A stretch of 64,000 nucleotides of DNA from Leguminivora glycinivorella. Taxonomy: Eukaryota > Arthropoda > Insecta > Lepidoptera > Tortricidae. The stretch spans positions 24,449,967 through 24,513,966 of the forward strand of contig NC_062978.1 in the NCBI RefSeq assembly GCF_023078275.1, given 5' to 3'. A model generated the notes under the pieces. That model did no database searches, had not been told where the DNA came from, and saw only the letters and a program-made list of their open reading frames with translations. Position numbers and translations under genes: made by a program. Shown here piece after piece: positions 42,226 through 52,910 of this stretch (positions are counted from its first letter, which is position 1; each line of letters starts with the position of its first letter).

Positions 42226-42661
42226 TTTGCAATATCTTTTAACTGAGTTTTTCTCAATGGACATTTTTTTTAGATAAATCTAGAAGAAGAAGAAGAAGAA
42301 AGGAGGGCACTTTCCATTTTAGCATTTTCGCTCCTGTATCGTCTTAATCACAATTACCTACAACTGACTGCAAATACTGCAAGTCCTAAGCTTTTCTGTA
42401 GCCTTGCTTAGCGAAGCGCCTGATTACTTTAGAATTTCTTAAGAAACGCTCCCAGACTGCTTTGCTCAGACTTTCAGAAATGGAAAATAAATCTAATTTG
42501 AACAGTTATAAAATTCTTTTAGTACAGTCTGGAATGTTCGGCAGTTTGGTATTCCCTGTTCGTTTTATATCAATATTCTACAATAAATTATTTTATTTTA
42601 AGAGGTAGCGTAAAACTAAAGTTTAAAACTATGGTCCTTAAATAACTTTAATATTTTGCTT
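42226..42661. other. No gene recognised
   Basis: An AGAAGAAGAAGAAGAAGAAA run near 42281; otherwise nothing recognisable. Confidence 0.3.
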
Positions 42662-43153
42662 TCAGTACCTACAGATGATCCTTTTTTATGCACTAGTGCG
42701 AGAAGTGGTTATGCCAGGTCGAAACTTCGGAGGGTCATCTGTACTGAAAAACGTCGCACGATACACGTGCGAAAAGGAAATTCGTAACTCGTGTTGATTT
42801 AAAACACTAACTTCGGTCGTGTTTTAATTTATCGCCACTCGTTTGGAACTTCCTTTTTTTCGCACTAGTATCGTAATGTACTATTTCAGTAAACATGATG
42901 CTTTTTCAAGCACTAGTGCGAGAAGCGGTTCATTTCTTGAAAAATATAAATAAGAGTGTTTTATAAATAGTACATTACGATACAAGTGCGTAAAAAAGGA
43001 AGTTTTAAATCGACACGAGTTTCGAATTTCCTTTTCGCACGTGTATCGTACGACGTTTTTCAGTACAGATGAGCCTCTAAAGTTTCGACCTAGCATATAA
43101 TGAACCACTTCTCGCACCAGTGCGTAAAAAAAACACCATCTGTACTGAAAAAT
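42662..43153. mobile_element. ~490-bp foldback element
   Basis: TTTCAGTACCTACAGATG...GCACTAGTGCGAGAAG is inverted at CTTCTCGCACCAGTGC...CATCTGTACTGAAA. GATACACGTGCGAAAAGGAA pairs with TTCCTTTTCGCACGTGTATC. A third GCACTAGTGCGAGAAG sits near the centre (42910). Confidence 0.8.
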
Positions 43154-43227
43154 CATTTTAAATTTTTGAAGTTCTTGGTAGCTCCTCTGACACAAATTTT
43201 GAGAAACGTTTTCTTTATCTACATTTA

Positions 43228-43372
43228 CAGCTCAGCCACGACATTGGTCTAAGCGCGGCAGCGGTGAGCGGCGGCCATACATTGGAGCGAGACACAGCGA
43301 TGGGACTTTTCATTCGCACGTATGGCTGCCGCTCACCGCTGTCGCGCTTAGACCAATGTCGTGGCTGGGCTA
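43228..43372. mobile_element. 145-bp MITE with ~50-bp near-perfect arms
   Basis: AGCTCAGCCACGACATTGGT...GCGGTGAGCGGC is inverted at the right as GCCGCTCACCGCTGTCGCGC...ATGTCGTGGCTGGGCT. A second, half copy is at 50655. Confidence 0.85.
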
Positions 43373-44261
43373 TTAGACCGTGTCCAATCGTGGGTGACCG
43401 AAACATGACCGGCTGGTTGATTCCGGAGGAACATGCGTAAATTAAAAACAAAGAGGATCGAGTATTAGAGAGTTACTGTCAAAGTAAAATGTGTAATCAC
43501 TGTGCATAGACTGCCATCTGTCGACACAAGCTTAAAACTTTTGAACCTCAGTTTTGACAATTTGGCCCATATTCTTAGCTTGATATGTGTTAAAATGTCA
43601 AATATGAATATCAGCGCCATCTAGCTGAGCGTTCCCCAAAGGTGTAACGCCATCTTGGCCGCCGTATCGTTTTCTCTATGGCTTTGATTATCCGTCTATA
43701 CGTAGTTACATACGTCTTTTATTTAAAATAACGAAATGAGTGTACCTTGTCGATCATACTTTTTAGAAATTCGAAAGCACAGAATTTTGTGTGAAAAATT
43801 AGGAATCTCACAAGTCTCCAGCTAGTTTTCAATAATAAAACCAGCGTAGATTATAAAGATCAAAAGCCACTGCGCGCCGGCGCCATTTTATCCGGATCCG
43901 GAAATAGATGCGCGCGCGCCGATCTGTAGTCGTTTTAACGCTATACATGCAGGTGTAATGCACGCATTCGGTGCAAGATCTAAACAGAGAGGTTACTCAC
44001 CTTTTTGTTTTGACGCGGGACCAACCGGACCAAACTAACTCTGCATGGTATAACTATTAAACGTAGTTGTCCTTATTTTGTTGTGAGTAACTTGGCAAGT
44101 ATATGCTCAAAGAGGACACCTCACACTCACCTCGGGATTTGCATGCTTCCATAGGCTACGGACACTGCGTACCATCAGGCGGGCCGTATGCCTGTTTGCA
44201 ACAGACTAATAAAAACTCTTTATTTATTCTGTCAGTTAACCCTACTAAATCTTATGATTGG
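43373..44261. other. No gene recognised
   Basis: GCGCGCCGGCGCCATTTTAT (about 43874) is a G+C-rich island. AAAAAGGTGAGTAACC on the minus strand (near 44000) resembles a 5' splice site. No exon could be supported. Confidence 0.25.
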
Positions 44262-44592
44262 GGCAAGGACCATATGAGTATATACCGGGGCAGACAAAGC
44301 TCATACAAGAAAGCGTATTACCCCAGGCCCCGTAGCCGAATGGCATTTCTCCGACGCCAAACGAAAGCGATACGCCGCTGGCTCTGTCGCGCCAATACGC
44401 AAGCGCGATAGAGATAGATATCTATTAGCGCTTCATTTCGTGAGCGTTTCGTGAGCGATTGTGCCATTCGGCTAGCCACCCTGAACTGTATGGGAGTTTT
44501 AGGCTTAAAACTAGAAGGCGCTGTATCGCAGTCTGGAAGCGGCCAAAATCATATTTTCCCCAAATATTTTTGCGTGTTTTTATTTTTTACAA
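44262..44592 (+). repeat. Rep-X interrupted by a CAGG-MITE
   Basis: Same unit as 21137-21308. The two halves lie at 44262-44323 and 44484-44592. Confidence 0.8.
44324..44483. mobile_element. CAGG-MITE (TAGCCGAATGGC family), nested in Rep-X
   Basis: Ends CAGGCCCCGTAGCCGAATGG and CCATTCGGCTAGCCACCCTG. Core ATAGATATCTATTAGCG and TCTGTCGCGCCAATACGCAA. Relatives: 46452, 48845, 50165, 56402, 61753, 63632. Confidence 0.85.
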
Positions 44593-44906
44593 GAACAAAC
44601 GACATGCTTCTTTATTTTAATATCATGATATCACGTCAATACACTATGATCCATCGGTTTAAAAAAATCCTAGAATATTTTTTTATTATTTTGTCTTATT
44701 AAGTCAACATTTCCATAGATGATGGTAGCTGGAACTCCATATTAACCTCGTCTGACCTGCGACTAATTGGACATTTTTAGTATAATTGGGACATTTTGTC
44801 TACTGTACTTCCTCTGCAAACGAGCGCATCAAAAAATAACTGATGTCAACTTCGCTAAATAATATTAAGGATAATTCACTGAAGGAACCACTTTAAAATT
44901 AAAATA
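44593..44906. other. No feature recognised
   Basis: No ORF motif or in-window repeat was seen. Confidence 0.3.
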
Positions 44907-45232
44907 ATCCTCCTTACGTTATCCCGGCATATAGCCACGGCTCATGGGAGCTTGGGGTCCGCTTTGACAACTAATCCCAAGATTTGACGTAGGCACTAGT
45001 TTTACGAAAGCGACTGCCAACCGACCTTCCAACCCGAAGGGTAACTAGGCCTTATTGGGATTAGCCCGGTTTCCTCACGATGTTTTCCTTCACCGAAAAG
45101 CGTCTGGCAAATATCAAATGACATTTCGCACATGAGTTCTGAAAAACTCATTGGTACGAGCCGGGGTTCGAACCTGCGACCTCCGGATTGGAAGTCGCAC
45201 GCTCTTACCGCTAGGCTACCAGCGCTTTAAAA
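44907..45232 (-). mobile_element. SINE-A, complete
   Basis: The minus strand begins AGCGCTGGTAGCCTAGCGGT with B box GGTTCGAACCCC-type near 45172 and ends GGATAACGTAAGGAGGATTA. Confidence 0.85.
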
Positions 45233-45366
45233 TAGTAAGGAACCACTTTAAAATATCCACCAAAAATATTTCTTGCAAAATGTTGCCAAGATCCCTACGG
45301 GCCTTTTACAGGACGCGGCGCGACAACTAGTATTTTTTTCTACTACCTATACAGACAGCAGGGTTA

Positions 45367-45489
45367 GCACATGATGGCCGCGGGAGTATGTCGCCGCGAG
45401 ATAGACTACCCGTCCTTATGTCATTTATACAATTAGAAGAAGACGTGTGACCTATCTCGCGGCGACATACTCTCGCGGCCATCATGTGC
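45367..45489. mobile_element. 123-bp MITE with TA duplication
   Basis: GCACATGATGGCCGCGGGAG and its partner CTCGCGGCCATCATGTGC, arms ~38 bp, TA on both sides. Confidence 0.85.
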
Positions 45490-45659
45490 TAGGCCTACAG
45501 ATGGGCTTACTCATAGCAACAAACTAGCCAAAGCGAAGACGTGCACTACATTGGAGCGAGATCGCCTAGAAGGTGTCTGTTCACCCTTGATTTGAAAGTT
45601 GCTGCTTTATATGAGCTGGAAAATATTAGGCTAGTATGCGATTTTAAATGGACCGAAAA

Positions 45660-45915
45660 AGACGACCGGTCTGGCTCAGTCGGTAGTGACCCTGCCTGCT
45701 GAGCCGCGGTCCTGGGTTCAAATCCCGGTAAGGGCATTTATTTATGTGATGAGCACAGATATTTGTTCCTGAGTCATGGGTGTTTTCTATGTATATAAGT
45801 ATGTATTTATCTATTTAAGTATGTATATCGTCGCTTAACACGCATAGTACAAGCTTTGCTTAGTTTGGGGCTAAGTTGATCTGTGTAAGGTGTCCCCCAA
45901 TATTTATTTTATTTA
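45660..45915 (+). mobile_element. SINE-B, complete
   Basis: Head CTGGCTCAGTCGGTAGTGAC (A box) and GGGTTCAAATCCCGG (B box), body TGAGCACAGATATTTGTTCC, tail (ATTT)n. Confidence 0.9.
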
Positions 45916-46174
45916 TTTATTTAAATACATTACGGACAGTACATAGGTTACATTCTATTCAGATAATCGATTCATTGTTTGAAACTGGCATGCCAGATCT
46001 CGTACCTATACCGTCTAAATAAGTCCTAAAGTGCTCGCCTGTCCAAAAGTTAAGCCCAATTCTTCTTCTTCTAACTCTACAAGTCTTTCACAAAATTTAC
46101 CTTTAGTCAAAATACATGGCTTGGTCGCTTTGTCAAATACCTGAAAATTAACCGTTTCAGAATTATGACTAGTA

Positions 46175-46253
46175 CAGTCAGCTGCAGAGAAAAGTAGACC
46201 CCCTTGCATACAAATTTGTATGGCAGGTAGTCTCCTTTTCTCTGCAGCTGACC
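46175..46253. mobile_element. ~79-bp Tc1/mariner-type MITE
   Basis: CAGTCAGCTGCAGAGAAAAG pairs with CTTTTCTCTGCAGCTGAC. TA lies on the left and one base beyond the right end. Confidence 0.8.
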
Positions 46254-46451
46254 TACGAATAACATCAGTTAGCGATTCGGGTTGTATATCTATCTTGCTC
46301 GCACTTATGCGATCCCGATAAGAGACGAAGCTGAAGAGTAAAAGCCTAATCGTTAACTGATTTTAATCGTTCTGTACCTAATGGTAATCTTGCAAGCATT
46401 ACATTATGACTTTTAAACAAAGGGATCCGATATAAGACATTATTAGGTAAG

Positions 46452-46632
46452 CTGGCCTTGTAGCCGAACGGCAGTTCTGCAACGCGAAACGCCACCGAAA
46501 CGCCGCAGAAATGTAGTCTGGCTCTGTCGCGCCAATACGCAAGAGCGATGGAGATATTTTGATAGCTAAGTACGAAAGAGATATTATCGTGAGCGTTTCG
46601 TGAGCGTTTGTGGATTCGGCTACGCACACAGG
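46452..46632. mobile_element. CAGG-MITE copy
   Basis: CTTGTAGCCGAACGGCAGTT to GATTCGGCTACGCACACAGG with the CTCTGTCGCGCCAATACGCA core. Confidence 0.8.
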
Positions 46633-46639
46633 TACCCTA

Positions 46640-46800
46640 CTTTTTTTTTTTCATTTCATTTATTGCATTTGTAATCATGTGTTACACAAGGTCTTACAAT
46701 AGGCTATTTACAGCAAAAGATCACATGAACCCTGTTAGGGTATACAGCAACATACTTAACTAAGACTAAAACTATAATTATTTACATAAAATGGATTTTT
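46640..46800 (-). repeat. LINE or retroposon 3' end with poly(A)
   Basis: The minus strand reads TGCAATAAATGAAATG followed by a poly(A) run (plus-strand T run at 46640). Confidence 0.55.
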
Positions 46801-47089
46801 AAATAACATGCATTTTAAGCAACATTTCATTACACGGACATGTACTTTCATACATGGACTTTCGACCCCGCTTGATCTCTTCGTCACCCACCTGTTCCAA
46901 GCACATATGGGCAACGTATGTGAATTCAGATTTTTTCTACAATAAATCGTACACAGGTGGTCACAGGACGTATCAAGCAGTTACAGTATTAAATTACATG
47001 TTGAATCACTGCGAAGCCATGCCAATGCTACTCAGATTCATACCAAGCCCCTACCATGATTATTTGACGATTTTTTATCAAGGTAAACG
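46801..47089. other. No feature recognised
   Basis: An 86-codon open frame is present but has no recognisable motif. Confidence 0.3.
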
Positions 47090-47340
47090 AGCAAACAGGT
47101 CGTTTGATGGTTAGCGATCACTGCCGGCCATGGACCCGAAACACCAGAAGAGTTGGAGGTACGATGCAGGTCTTAAAGATTTGAAGGCCGTAGGTACAGT
47201 ACGAAAATACTGCAGGTGATAGTTCATTCCAGAACTTAGCTGAGTGAGGCAGGAAGTTTCTGGAGAAACATACAGTTTAGGGCTGATAGTCACAGGAAAT
47301 GTAGGTATGTAATTTTGGTTCTTAAGTAACCGTTGGGAGC
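47090..47340 (+). repeat. Lepidopteran interspersed repeat
   Basis: GGTTAGCGATCACTGCCGGC, CCCGAAACACCAGAAGAGTT and GATAGTTCATTCCAGAACTT are a familiar moth repeat. A fragment recurs at 60010-60070. Confidence 0.6.
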
Positions 47341-47419
47341 GCTGTTTGCATGGGATATAATTTTTCGTGACGTTAAAAAACCAAAAGCCAAAAAAAGGGC
47401 TTACCTGCGGCAATCCACT

Positions 47420-47600
47420 GAGAAACGGCCGGCTGGAAGGCCAAGGTACCGATGGATCGACGAGGCTCAGACCTGTGTGCCCTACAAGTGACCGAAAGGC
47501 TTCAGATCGCACAGGAGAGTAACGAATGGCGAAGTCTTACTTCGGAGGCCGAGCCACTTCGGGTCCCTGAGCCAGCGAAATAACTAAGTAAGTAACGTTA
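47420..47600 (+). pseudogene. LINE RT C-terminus with AAGT tail, frameshifted
   Basis: RPAGRPRYRWIDEAQ is followed, after a one-base frame change, by DLCALQVTERLQIAQESNEW then RSLTSEAEPLRVPEPAK and a stop at 47581. A TAAGTAAGT tail follows. GRP-x-x-RW-x-D-E and E-W-R-S are the LINE C-terminal landmarks. Confidence 0.75.
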
Positions 47601-47627
47601 AAGCTACTGGGTAACGTATTCTAATAG

Positions 47628-48252
47628 TCATAACCCTCGGTAGGGGCTCTGATGCCGGTATGGTTTTCTATGATGGATATGGATGGGAAAATGAATACAT
47701 TGGATATTGAAAGGTTTCCGGATTAAATAGGAAGTCATTAAAAGTACACTATATTTTTACTCTGATTCCGCCATTTTGAAAAAAAAAAGTTTAGGATTCA
47801 TGATCCTATTATGTTCCTTATCGGTGGATAAATGGTCGGCAGGTCTCATCCGCAAAATGTAAAGAATCAACAATTCGCTCGCTTCAAGTTCTTTTCGTAA
47901 ATAATATTTTTTGAATGTGTAATTTGTCAATTATTAATAAAAACCCTTGGTAGGGGCTCTGATGCCGGTATGGTTTTCTATGATGGATATGGATGGGAAA
48001 ATGGATATATTGGATATTGAAAGGTTTCCGGATTAGGAAGTCATTAAAAGTACACTATATTTTTACCCTGATTCCGCCATTTTGGAAGAAAAAAGTTTAG
48101 GATTCATGATCCTACCTCTATTATGTTCCTTATACATGATCGGTGGATAAATGATCGGCAGGTCTCTTTCGCAAAATGTAAAGAATCAACAATTCACTCG
48201 CTTCAAGTTCTTTTCGTAAATAATATTATCGTAATTGCTCAATTATTAATAA
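47628..48252 (+). repeat. Tandem duplication of a ~312-bp unit
   Basis: TAGGGGCTCTGATGCCGGTA occurs at 47642 and 47951, and the two units match throughout with few differences (for example an AATAGGAAG against AGGAAG indel). The second unit runs into Rep-C. Confidence 0.9.
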
Positions 48253-48430
48253 CTAGTTTTGCCCGCGGCTTCGCTCGCATTAGAAAGAGACAAAAAGTAG
48301 CCTATGTCACTCTCCATCCCTTCAACTATCTCCACTTAAAAAAACACGACAATTCGTCGCGCCGTTTTGCGGTGAAGGACGGACAAACAAACACACACAC
48401 ACTTTCCCATTTATAATATTAGTATGGATA
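48250..48430 (+). repeat. Rep-C copy
   Basis: TTTGCCCGCGGCTTCGCTCG to ATAATATTAGTATGGATAG. Confidence 0.85.
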
Positions 48431-48914
48431 GTATGGATTTTCGGAGCCGGCAAAATTTTACCACAATCGGTTGCAATGACACGTATTGTGGAAAACAGCC
48501 TGTCGTTTGTAAATACAGGTATTGTTAACAATAAACATATAGGTATGTCTTGCTTTAACGTATTATGCAAGTAAGAGACAGAAAGTAAGTGTAACTTTGT
48601 ACCTACATTGTAGCGCTGCATTCACACGGTTGCTCCATGGAATTCAGTTCAAGTAGATACTCTTAACTTCAAGTTCAAATAAGTTTCTAAAACTGTGACC
48701 CCTCGTACGAAAAATATGTGTAATGCCAAATACCACACGAGCTTACGTCAGCACGTTTCGCGCCGAAGACTGCATCTTTAATATCTCAAAAGATCCTGAC
48801 TCATGACGTCAGCTTATCCTAGCCGCCTAGCCAAAATGACAACCGTTGACGTTAGACGCCGCTCGAAACGAAGTCTGGCTCTGTCGCGCCACAGTATAAA
48901 TAAGATTTTTGTAA
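48431..48914. other. No gene; CAGG-MITE fragment at 48845-48897
   Basis: CGAAGTCTGGCTCTGTCGCG is the only recognisable piece. Confidence 0.5.
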
Positions 48915-49320
48915 AAATTTCATTTTTGGAACAAGCTTTTATCGCCGACTTTACCTTTCTTTCAACAGTCATCTACTGCTCTCCGAGACGTTTCTAAAAA
49001 CCCCTTACTCGATGGGATACGACGTTTCATTACAGTTCCTATGACCACCTTTCTTCTCCATCATCAGATCAGCTCCATGATACCATAATATTGCATTTTG
49101 CATAGTCACGTGATTTACAGATACATACATACATACATACAATCACGCCTGTATCCCATGAAGGGGTAGGCAGAGCACATGAAACTACTCAAGTTTCAGT
49201 GCCACTCTTGGCAAATAAGGGGTTGAAAGGAAACGAAACTGTGACATACAGATTTACAGATGTGTGCAAAATTTCAGCTCAATCGGAAACCAGGAAGTGG
49301 GTCAAATTTAGCTTCTACAT
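48915..49320 (+). repeat. Rep-H interrupted by SINE-C
   Basis: GCTTTTATCGCCGACTTTAC, GTTTCATTACAGTTCCTATG and TTCAGCTCAATCGGAAACCA are blocks of a common lepidopteran repeat. SINE-C splits it at 49123-49250. Confidence 0.65.
49123..49250 (-). mobile_element. SINE-C, 5'-truncated, with 11-bp target duplication
   Basis: GATTTACAGAT flanks it at 49112-49122 and 49251-49261. The minus strand ends with (TATG)n. The 5' part after GTCACAGTTTCG is missing. Confidence 0.9.
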
Positions 49321-49379
49321 TTTGACGCACCAAGGCAAGTTGAATAAAAGCTTGTAAAAAGAGTACCTACTATCGTACA

Positions 49380-49735
49380 GCAAGGCCACTCCTGCTCCCC
49401 GCTGAATAAGCAGCCCACCCGCTCTCGGTTACCACACAGTTACTGTAGTGCGAAAAGATTTGCCTTCGTATTGTTACGGAAACGTACGGACGTGTCACGC
49501 TATTTCAGTCAGTGTCAGTACATGATGTACTGTCATTGGTTGATCTGGCATGACAAATACGAACGTTTCCGAAAAAATACGAAAGAAACCCTTTTCTACA
49601 TCTGCGCCTGTCAAAACCAGTCGACATGTTATATCTTACTCACACAAGCATTACCTATACGCATTCGCCAGACACGAGCTTAGACTGTGTGCGTAGGAGC
49701 TCGCCTCTTTCATATACAATATCTAGGCGACCGAG
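49380..49735. mobile_element. Right arm of the 52118 palindromic family, split by a MITE
   Basis: CTCCTGCTCCCCGCTGAATA and CCCACCCGCTCTCGGTTACC, then after the insertion GCCTGTCAAAACCAGTCGAC and ACTGTGTGCGTAGGAGC. Confidence 0.8.
49446..49602. mobile_element. MITE nested in the palindromic arm
   Basis: GTAGTGCGAAAAGATTTGCC...TACGGAAACGTACGG is mirrored by CGAACGTTTCCGAAAAAATA...CTTTTCTAC. The surrounding arm resumes as CGCCTGTC. Confidence 0.7.
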
Positions 49736-49799
49736 CTTCGCTCGGTTCTATTTTATTTAATATATCACGTCTTTAGATAAAAAAAAACTCTTATAAATA

Positions 49800-50150
49800 C
49801 AAAAACAAAAAAAAAGACAAAAAACAAAAACTTAATTTCTGGCCGGGATTCGAAACCCTGACACCTACGATCTATTAGCGTACATTAGACCGACCTCGTA
49901 TGACTGAGCTAAGCGGAATCGATGCGCGCGCGGCGAAATTAACGACCATATTTTATGTTTACTAACACGAAAGAAAAACTCATGAAAACTCGAAAATTCG
50001 CGTTTTCCGGGATCTAAGGCTACGCTAGATCGATTTTTCACCCCCGAAAACCCCCACATAACAAATTTCAGCGAAATCGTTTGAGCGGTTTCCGAGATCG
50101 TCGGTATATATAAATAAATAAATAAATATACAAGAATTGCTCGTTTAAAA
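49800..50150 (-). mobile_element. tRNA-headed composite repeat (SINE-D)
   Basis: The minus strand has GCTTAGCTCAGTCATACGAG (A-box-like) and GGGTTTCGAATCCCGG (B-box-like) near 49860-49925. The plus-strand right part carries CACATAACAAATTTCAGCGA and TATAAATAAATAAAT. Confidence 0.6.
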
Positions 50151-50164
50151 GTATAAGATTGACC

Positions 50165-50278
50165 GTTATTGACCGAGGTGTGGTTGCGCCAATACGAAAG
50201 AGCGATAGAGACAGCTAGCTGAGCTAGCTACGATAACGATATCATCATAAGCCTTTATGCATTTGGCTACGTACGTGG
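50165..50278. mobile_element. CAGG-MITE half copy
   Basis: TTGCGCCAATACGAAAGAGC to ATTTGGCTACGTACG. Confidence 0.65.
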
Positions 50279-50654
50279 AATATTAAATTTTCCGGACAAA
50301 GTCCGGCACGTCAGGGATTCCCGAGGTCAGTTGGGATGCGATGTGACCTACGACTTAGTGCAAGCTAGCGGTTTAGTGCTGAAAGCTCTGCTAAAGCTTG
50401 TATTTGACCTCAGATCTGAGGCTTTACGACTTTTTGACGTTTTATAACACACGAGCATAGATTATTAATTAGTTACTAACGTAACAGATCCTTCACTAGC
50501 CCGCAAAACGACAAATGCCTACGTAACGTCAAGTACCTATTTAATTAATACTACGTAAAACTTAGAAGAATAGTAGGTGGTACGCGACTACACAGGCGGG
50601 CGCGTGGCGCCTCTCGGCCAGTTGTTACCTCGAGGCAACTGCTAGCGGGTAGGT
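50279..50654. other. No feature recognised
   Basis: No motif, ORF or repeat was identified. Confidence 0.3.
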
Positions 50655-50767
50655 ACTTAACGCGGCAGCCATAGTGCAAATGAAAAGTCCCATCGCTGTG
50701 TCTCGCTCCAATGTATGGAAGCCGCTCACCGCTGTCGCGCTTAGACCAATGTCGTGGCTGAGCCGTA
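50655..50767. mobile_element. Half copy of the 43228 MITE
   Basis: TGAAAAGTCCCATCGCTGTG and GCCGCTCACCGCTGTCGCGC to GTCGTGGCTGAGCC. Confidence 0.85.
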
Positions 50768-50933
50768 ACGCGCGACCGCGAGCGTGTGACGTAGGCCTGG
50801 CGCTAGTGGATAGTTTAAATGAAAACGAATGTGGTTTTACTGGTTTTAGTAAGGAAGCGTTGGGCGGACAAATGTGTCTCTTAACTTCAAACTCGGCTAA
50901 ATCCATTCTGCTTTAAAGTTGATTATGTATAAA

Positions 50934-50937
<4 letters not shown>

Positions 50938-50978
<41 letters not shown>
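50938..50978. repeat. (TA)n microsatellite
   Basis: An uninterrupted AT/TA run of about 40 bp. Confidence 0.95.
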
Positions 50979-50998
50979 CTGACAAAGAATCAACCTTA

Positions 50999-51049
50999 CT
51001 CGTATAACAGAATGGATTTACCTTGGGTAAATCCATTCTGTTATACGAG
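50999..51049. repeat. Perfect 24-bp hairpin, 3-base loop
   Basis: CTCGTATAACAGAATGGATT begins the left arm. Loop TTG; exact inverted right arm. It lies just after the (TA)n run. Confidence 0.95.
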
Positions 51050-52117
51050 CGACACAATTAGGTTGGAAGGAGAACGGATATGCCGGGCGACTTGTATTGA
51101 ATACATTTGTCGCAAGTTCTTGACACACACACTTGTAGATCAACGCAACGCTCCTATTGGGTTATTGCACAATACTCGAGCATCATTTCCATGTCTGCGT
51201 TCATGCGAACGACAGCGAGTCGTGTCGTCACTCACGCACACAGCGACAACTGTATGCTCAATGAGCTAACAACTAAATAGGTAAGACACGTCCTCCGGAC
51301 GGACGGATACTCTGAGATTGACGGAAAGTAATTTCTAAATCAATTTATTACAATTGCGTACTTATGTAAGTATTTGCAAAGCTCGAACAATTTAATTGAC
51401 ATTTAGACTTAGATGAATGCCTATCGCTTCAAATCTTCAATATCTGCACGTACTATAATGTTATGAGGTGTCAGTGTCCCACTTTCACGACATTTAGTTT
51501 CTCAAGCAATCGATCTTATGAGCTTGCGGCGAGTCGCCCACCGCAACTCAATCATATTATGTTTATGGAAAAATATTGAGAATGAAAGTTTGGTCACAGT
51601 ACAAAGAGTGTGTGTGTGTGAGTATCCAGAAACAGTCCGTTGCGCAGGATATATTATGGTGCGTAAGTGCTCGCGCAAACACAGACGCACCCTCTGGTCC
51701 CTACTCCCCTTGCTCCAATGGAACGGATAGCCGCTACGATCGGAGAGGAGAAGAGATGCAGTATCTAGGTAGCGATAACAGGTCTCCTATCAATACCTTT
51801 CAGGCCATCCACAATTGCCTAGCTACCTCGCCACTGGTGGTGTACTGCTATTAAGCCGAGGCAGACACTATGCACTACACGGGGAGAGACCGCAAGGCTT
51901 AAATGCAAGCACTTAAACCCCCCTCTACCAGGTTCGGCCCACGAGTCGACGTGGTTGCCCGGGGTGTGGCAGCTGCGTGCAGACAGCTACGAGGAGCCAC
52001 TGGTGAGAGTTTATGGGCATCGATGATTTTAACTAGGTAGTCCCCCGCCAATAGGCCGACTGGTTGGACCCGACACCGAAAGCCCATTACACCCCAAAGA
52101 GTACTATTGGATTGGCA
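51050..52117. other. No gene recognised
   Basis: Several 60-116-codon open frames on both strands overlap one another and show no motif. The sequence is less AT-rich than average, so it could be an unrecognised repeat 5' region. Confidence 0.3.
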
Positions 52118-52582
52118 CATCTCGGTCACTGGCGATTAAATATATGAAAGAGTCGCGTTCCTAGCACACATTCTAAGGTCGTGTAGGCGAACGCGTACCA
52201 TGCTTGTATGAGTGAGATATGACAGGTCCACTGTTCGCGTTTTTGACAGGCGGTAACTGTGAAGTAACCGAGAGGGGGTGGGCGGCACTTTTAGCGGGGA
52301 GCGGGAGTGGCTACTGATACTTTACGATAATACTCTTTATTATAATTCTGTACTATTGGACAGTATGGCCACATCCGCTCTCCGCTGAAAGCGCCGCCCA
52401 CCCGCTCTCAGCTACTTCACAGTTACCGCCTGTACCACTCGACCAGTCGACCTGTAATATCTCACTCATACAAGCATGATACGCGTTCACCTACAGCTTA
52501 GCTTAGACTGTGCAACTGTGCATGTGCGTAGGAACGCGCCTCTTTCATATTTTTGATCGCCAATGTGCGAGGTGTGGTTTGG
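52118..52582. mobile_element. ~465-bp palindromic element, complete copy
   Basis: ATCTCGGTCACTGGCGATTA...GGTGAACGCG-type...GCGGGGAGCGGGAGTGG is mirrored by ATCCGCTCTCCGCTGAAAGC...GTTCACCTAC...GATCGCCAATGTGCGAGG. Arms are ~200 bp. Partial copies at 20725, 27288 and 49380. Confidence 0.9.
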
Positions 52583-52648
52583 TGATGCCAAAAGTGCCAA
52601 AACTGCACTTTTTTTCCTAAGGAAAGCACATGAAACTACGAGGTTTTA

Positions 52649-52910
52649 GGGCCAGTTGCATCAACCACATTTGAAAGACACATCATCGTCACGCAGCAGA
52701 CGTCTATGGAACTTCCCATACAATAAAATTTAACGAACGCTTTAAGTGCGTTTTCACATTATCCGATCCGATATCGGATGTCGGACCGATATCCCATACA
52801 TTACAGGCGCCATCTTGGATTTTTTCTATTGAAATCCTTCCGACATCCGATATCGGATCGGATAATGTGAAAACGGTCTAACGGTGTGACAGGTTTGATG
52901 CAACCGGCCC
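52649..52910. mobile_element. MITE-H3 with TTA duplication, hosting MITE-H1
   Basis: Ends GGGCCAGTTGCATCAACC and TTTGATGCAACCGGCCC, TTA at 52646-52648 and 52911-52913. A TTA (TWA) duplication fits PIF/Harbinger. Confidence 0.85.
52746..52878. mobile_element. MITE-H1 copy 3, innermost of three
   Basis: GTGCGTTTTCACATTATCCG and CGGATAATGTGAAAACGGTC ends, TAA at 52743-52745 and 52879-52881. Confidence 0.9.

Noticed and set aside
43870..44010. Possible host first exon on the minus strand near GGCGCCGGCGCGC with an AAAAAGGTGAGT donor
   Set aside because: No open frame or acceptor partner could be matched; a single donor-like site is expected by chance.
46346..46629. Two overlapping minus-strand frames of 93 and 76 codons
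   Set aside because: Both are read through a CAGG-MITE; the same frames appear in other copies of that MITE.
51050..52110. Several overlapping 60-116-codon frames, considered as a small host gene
   Set aside because: No conserved motif, no consistent strand, and no splice or promoter structure could be supported.
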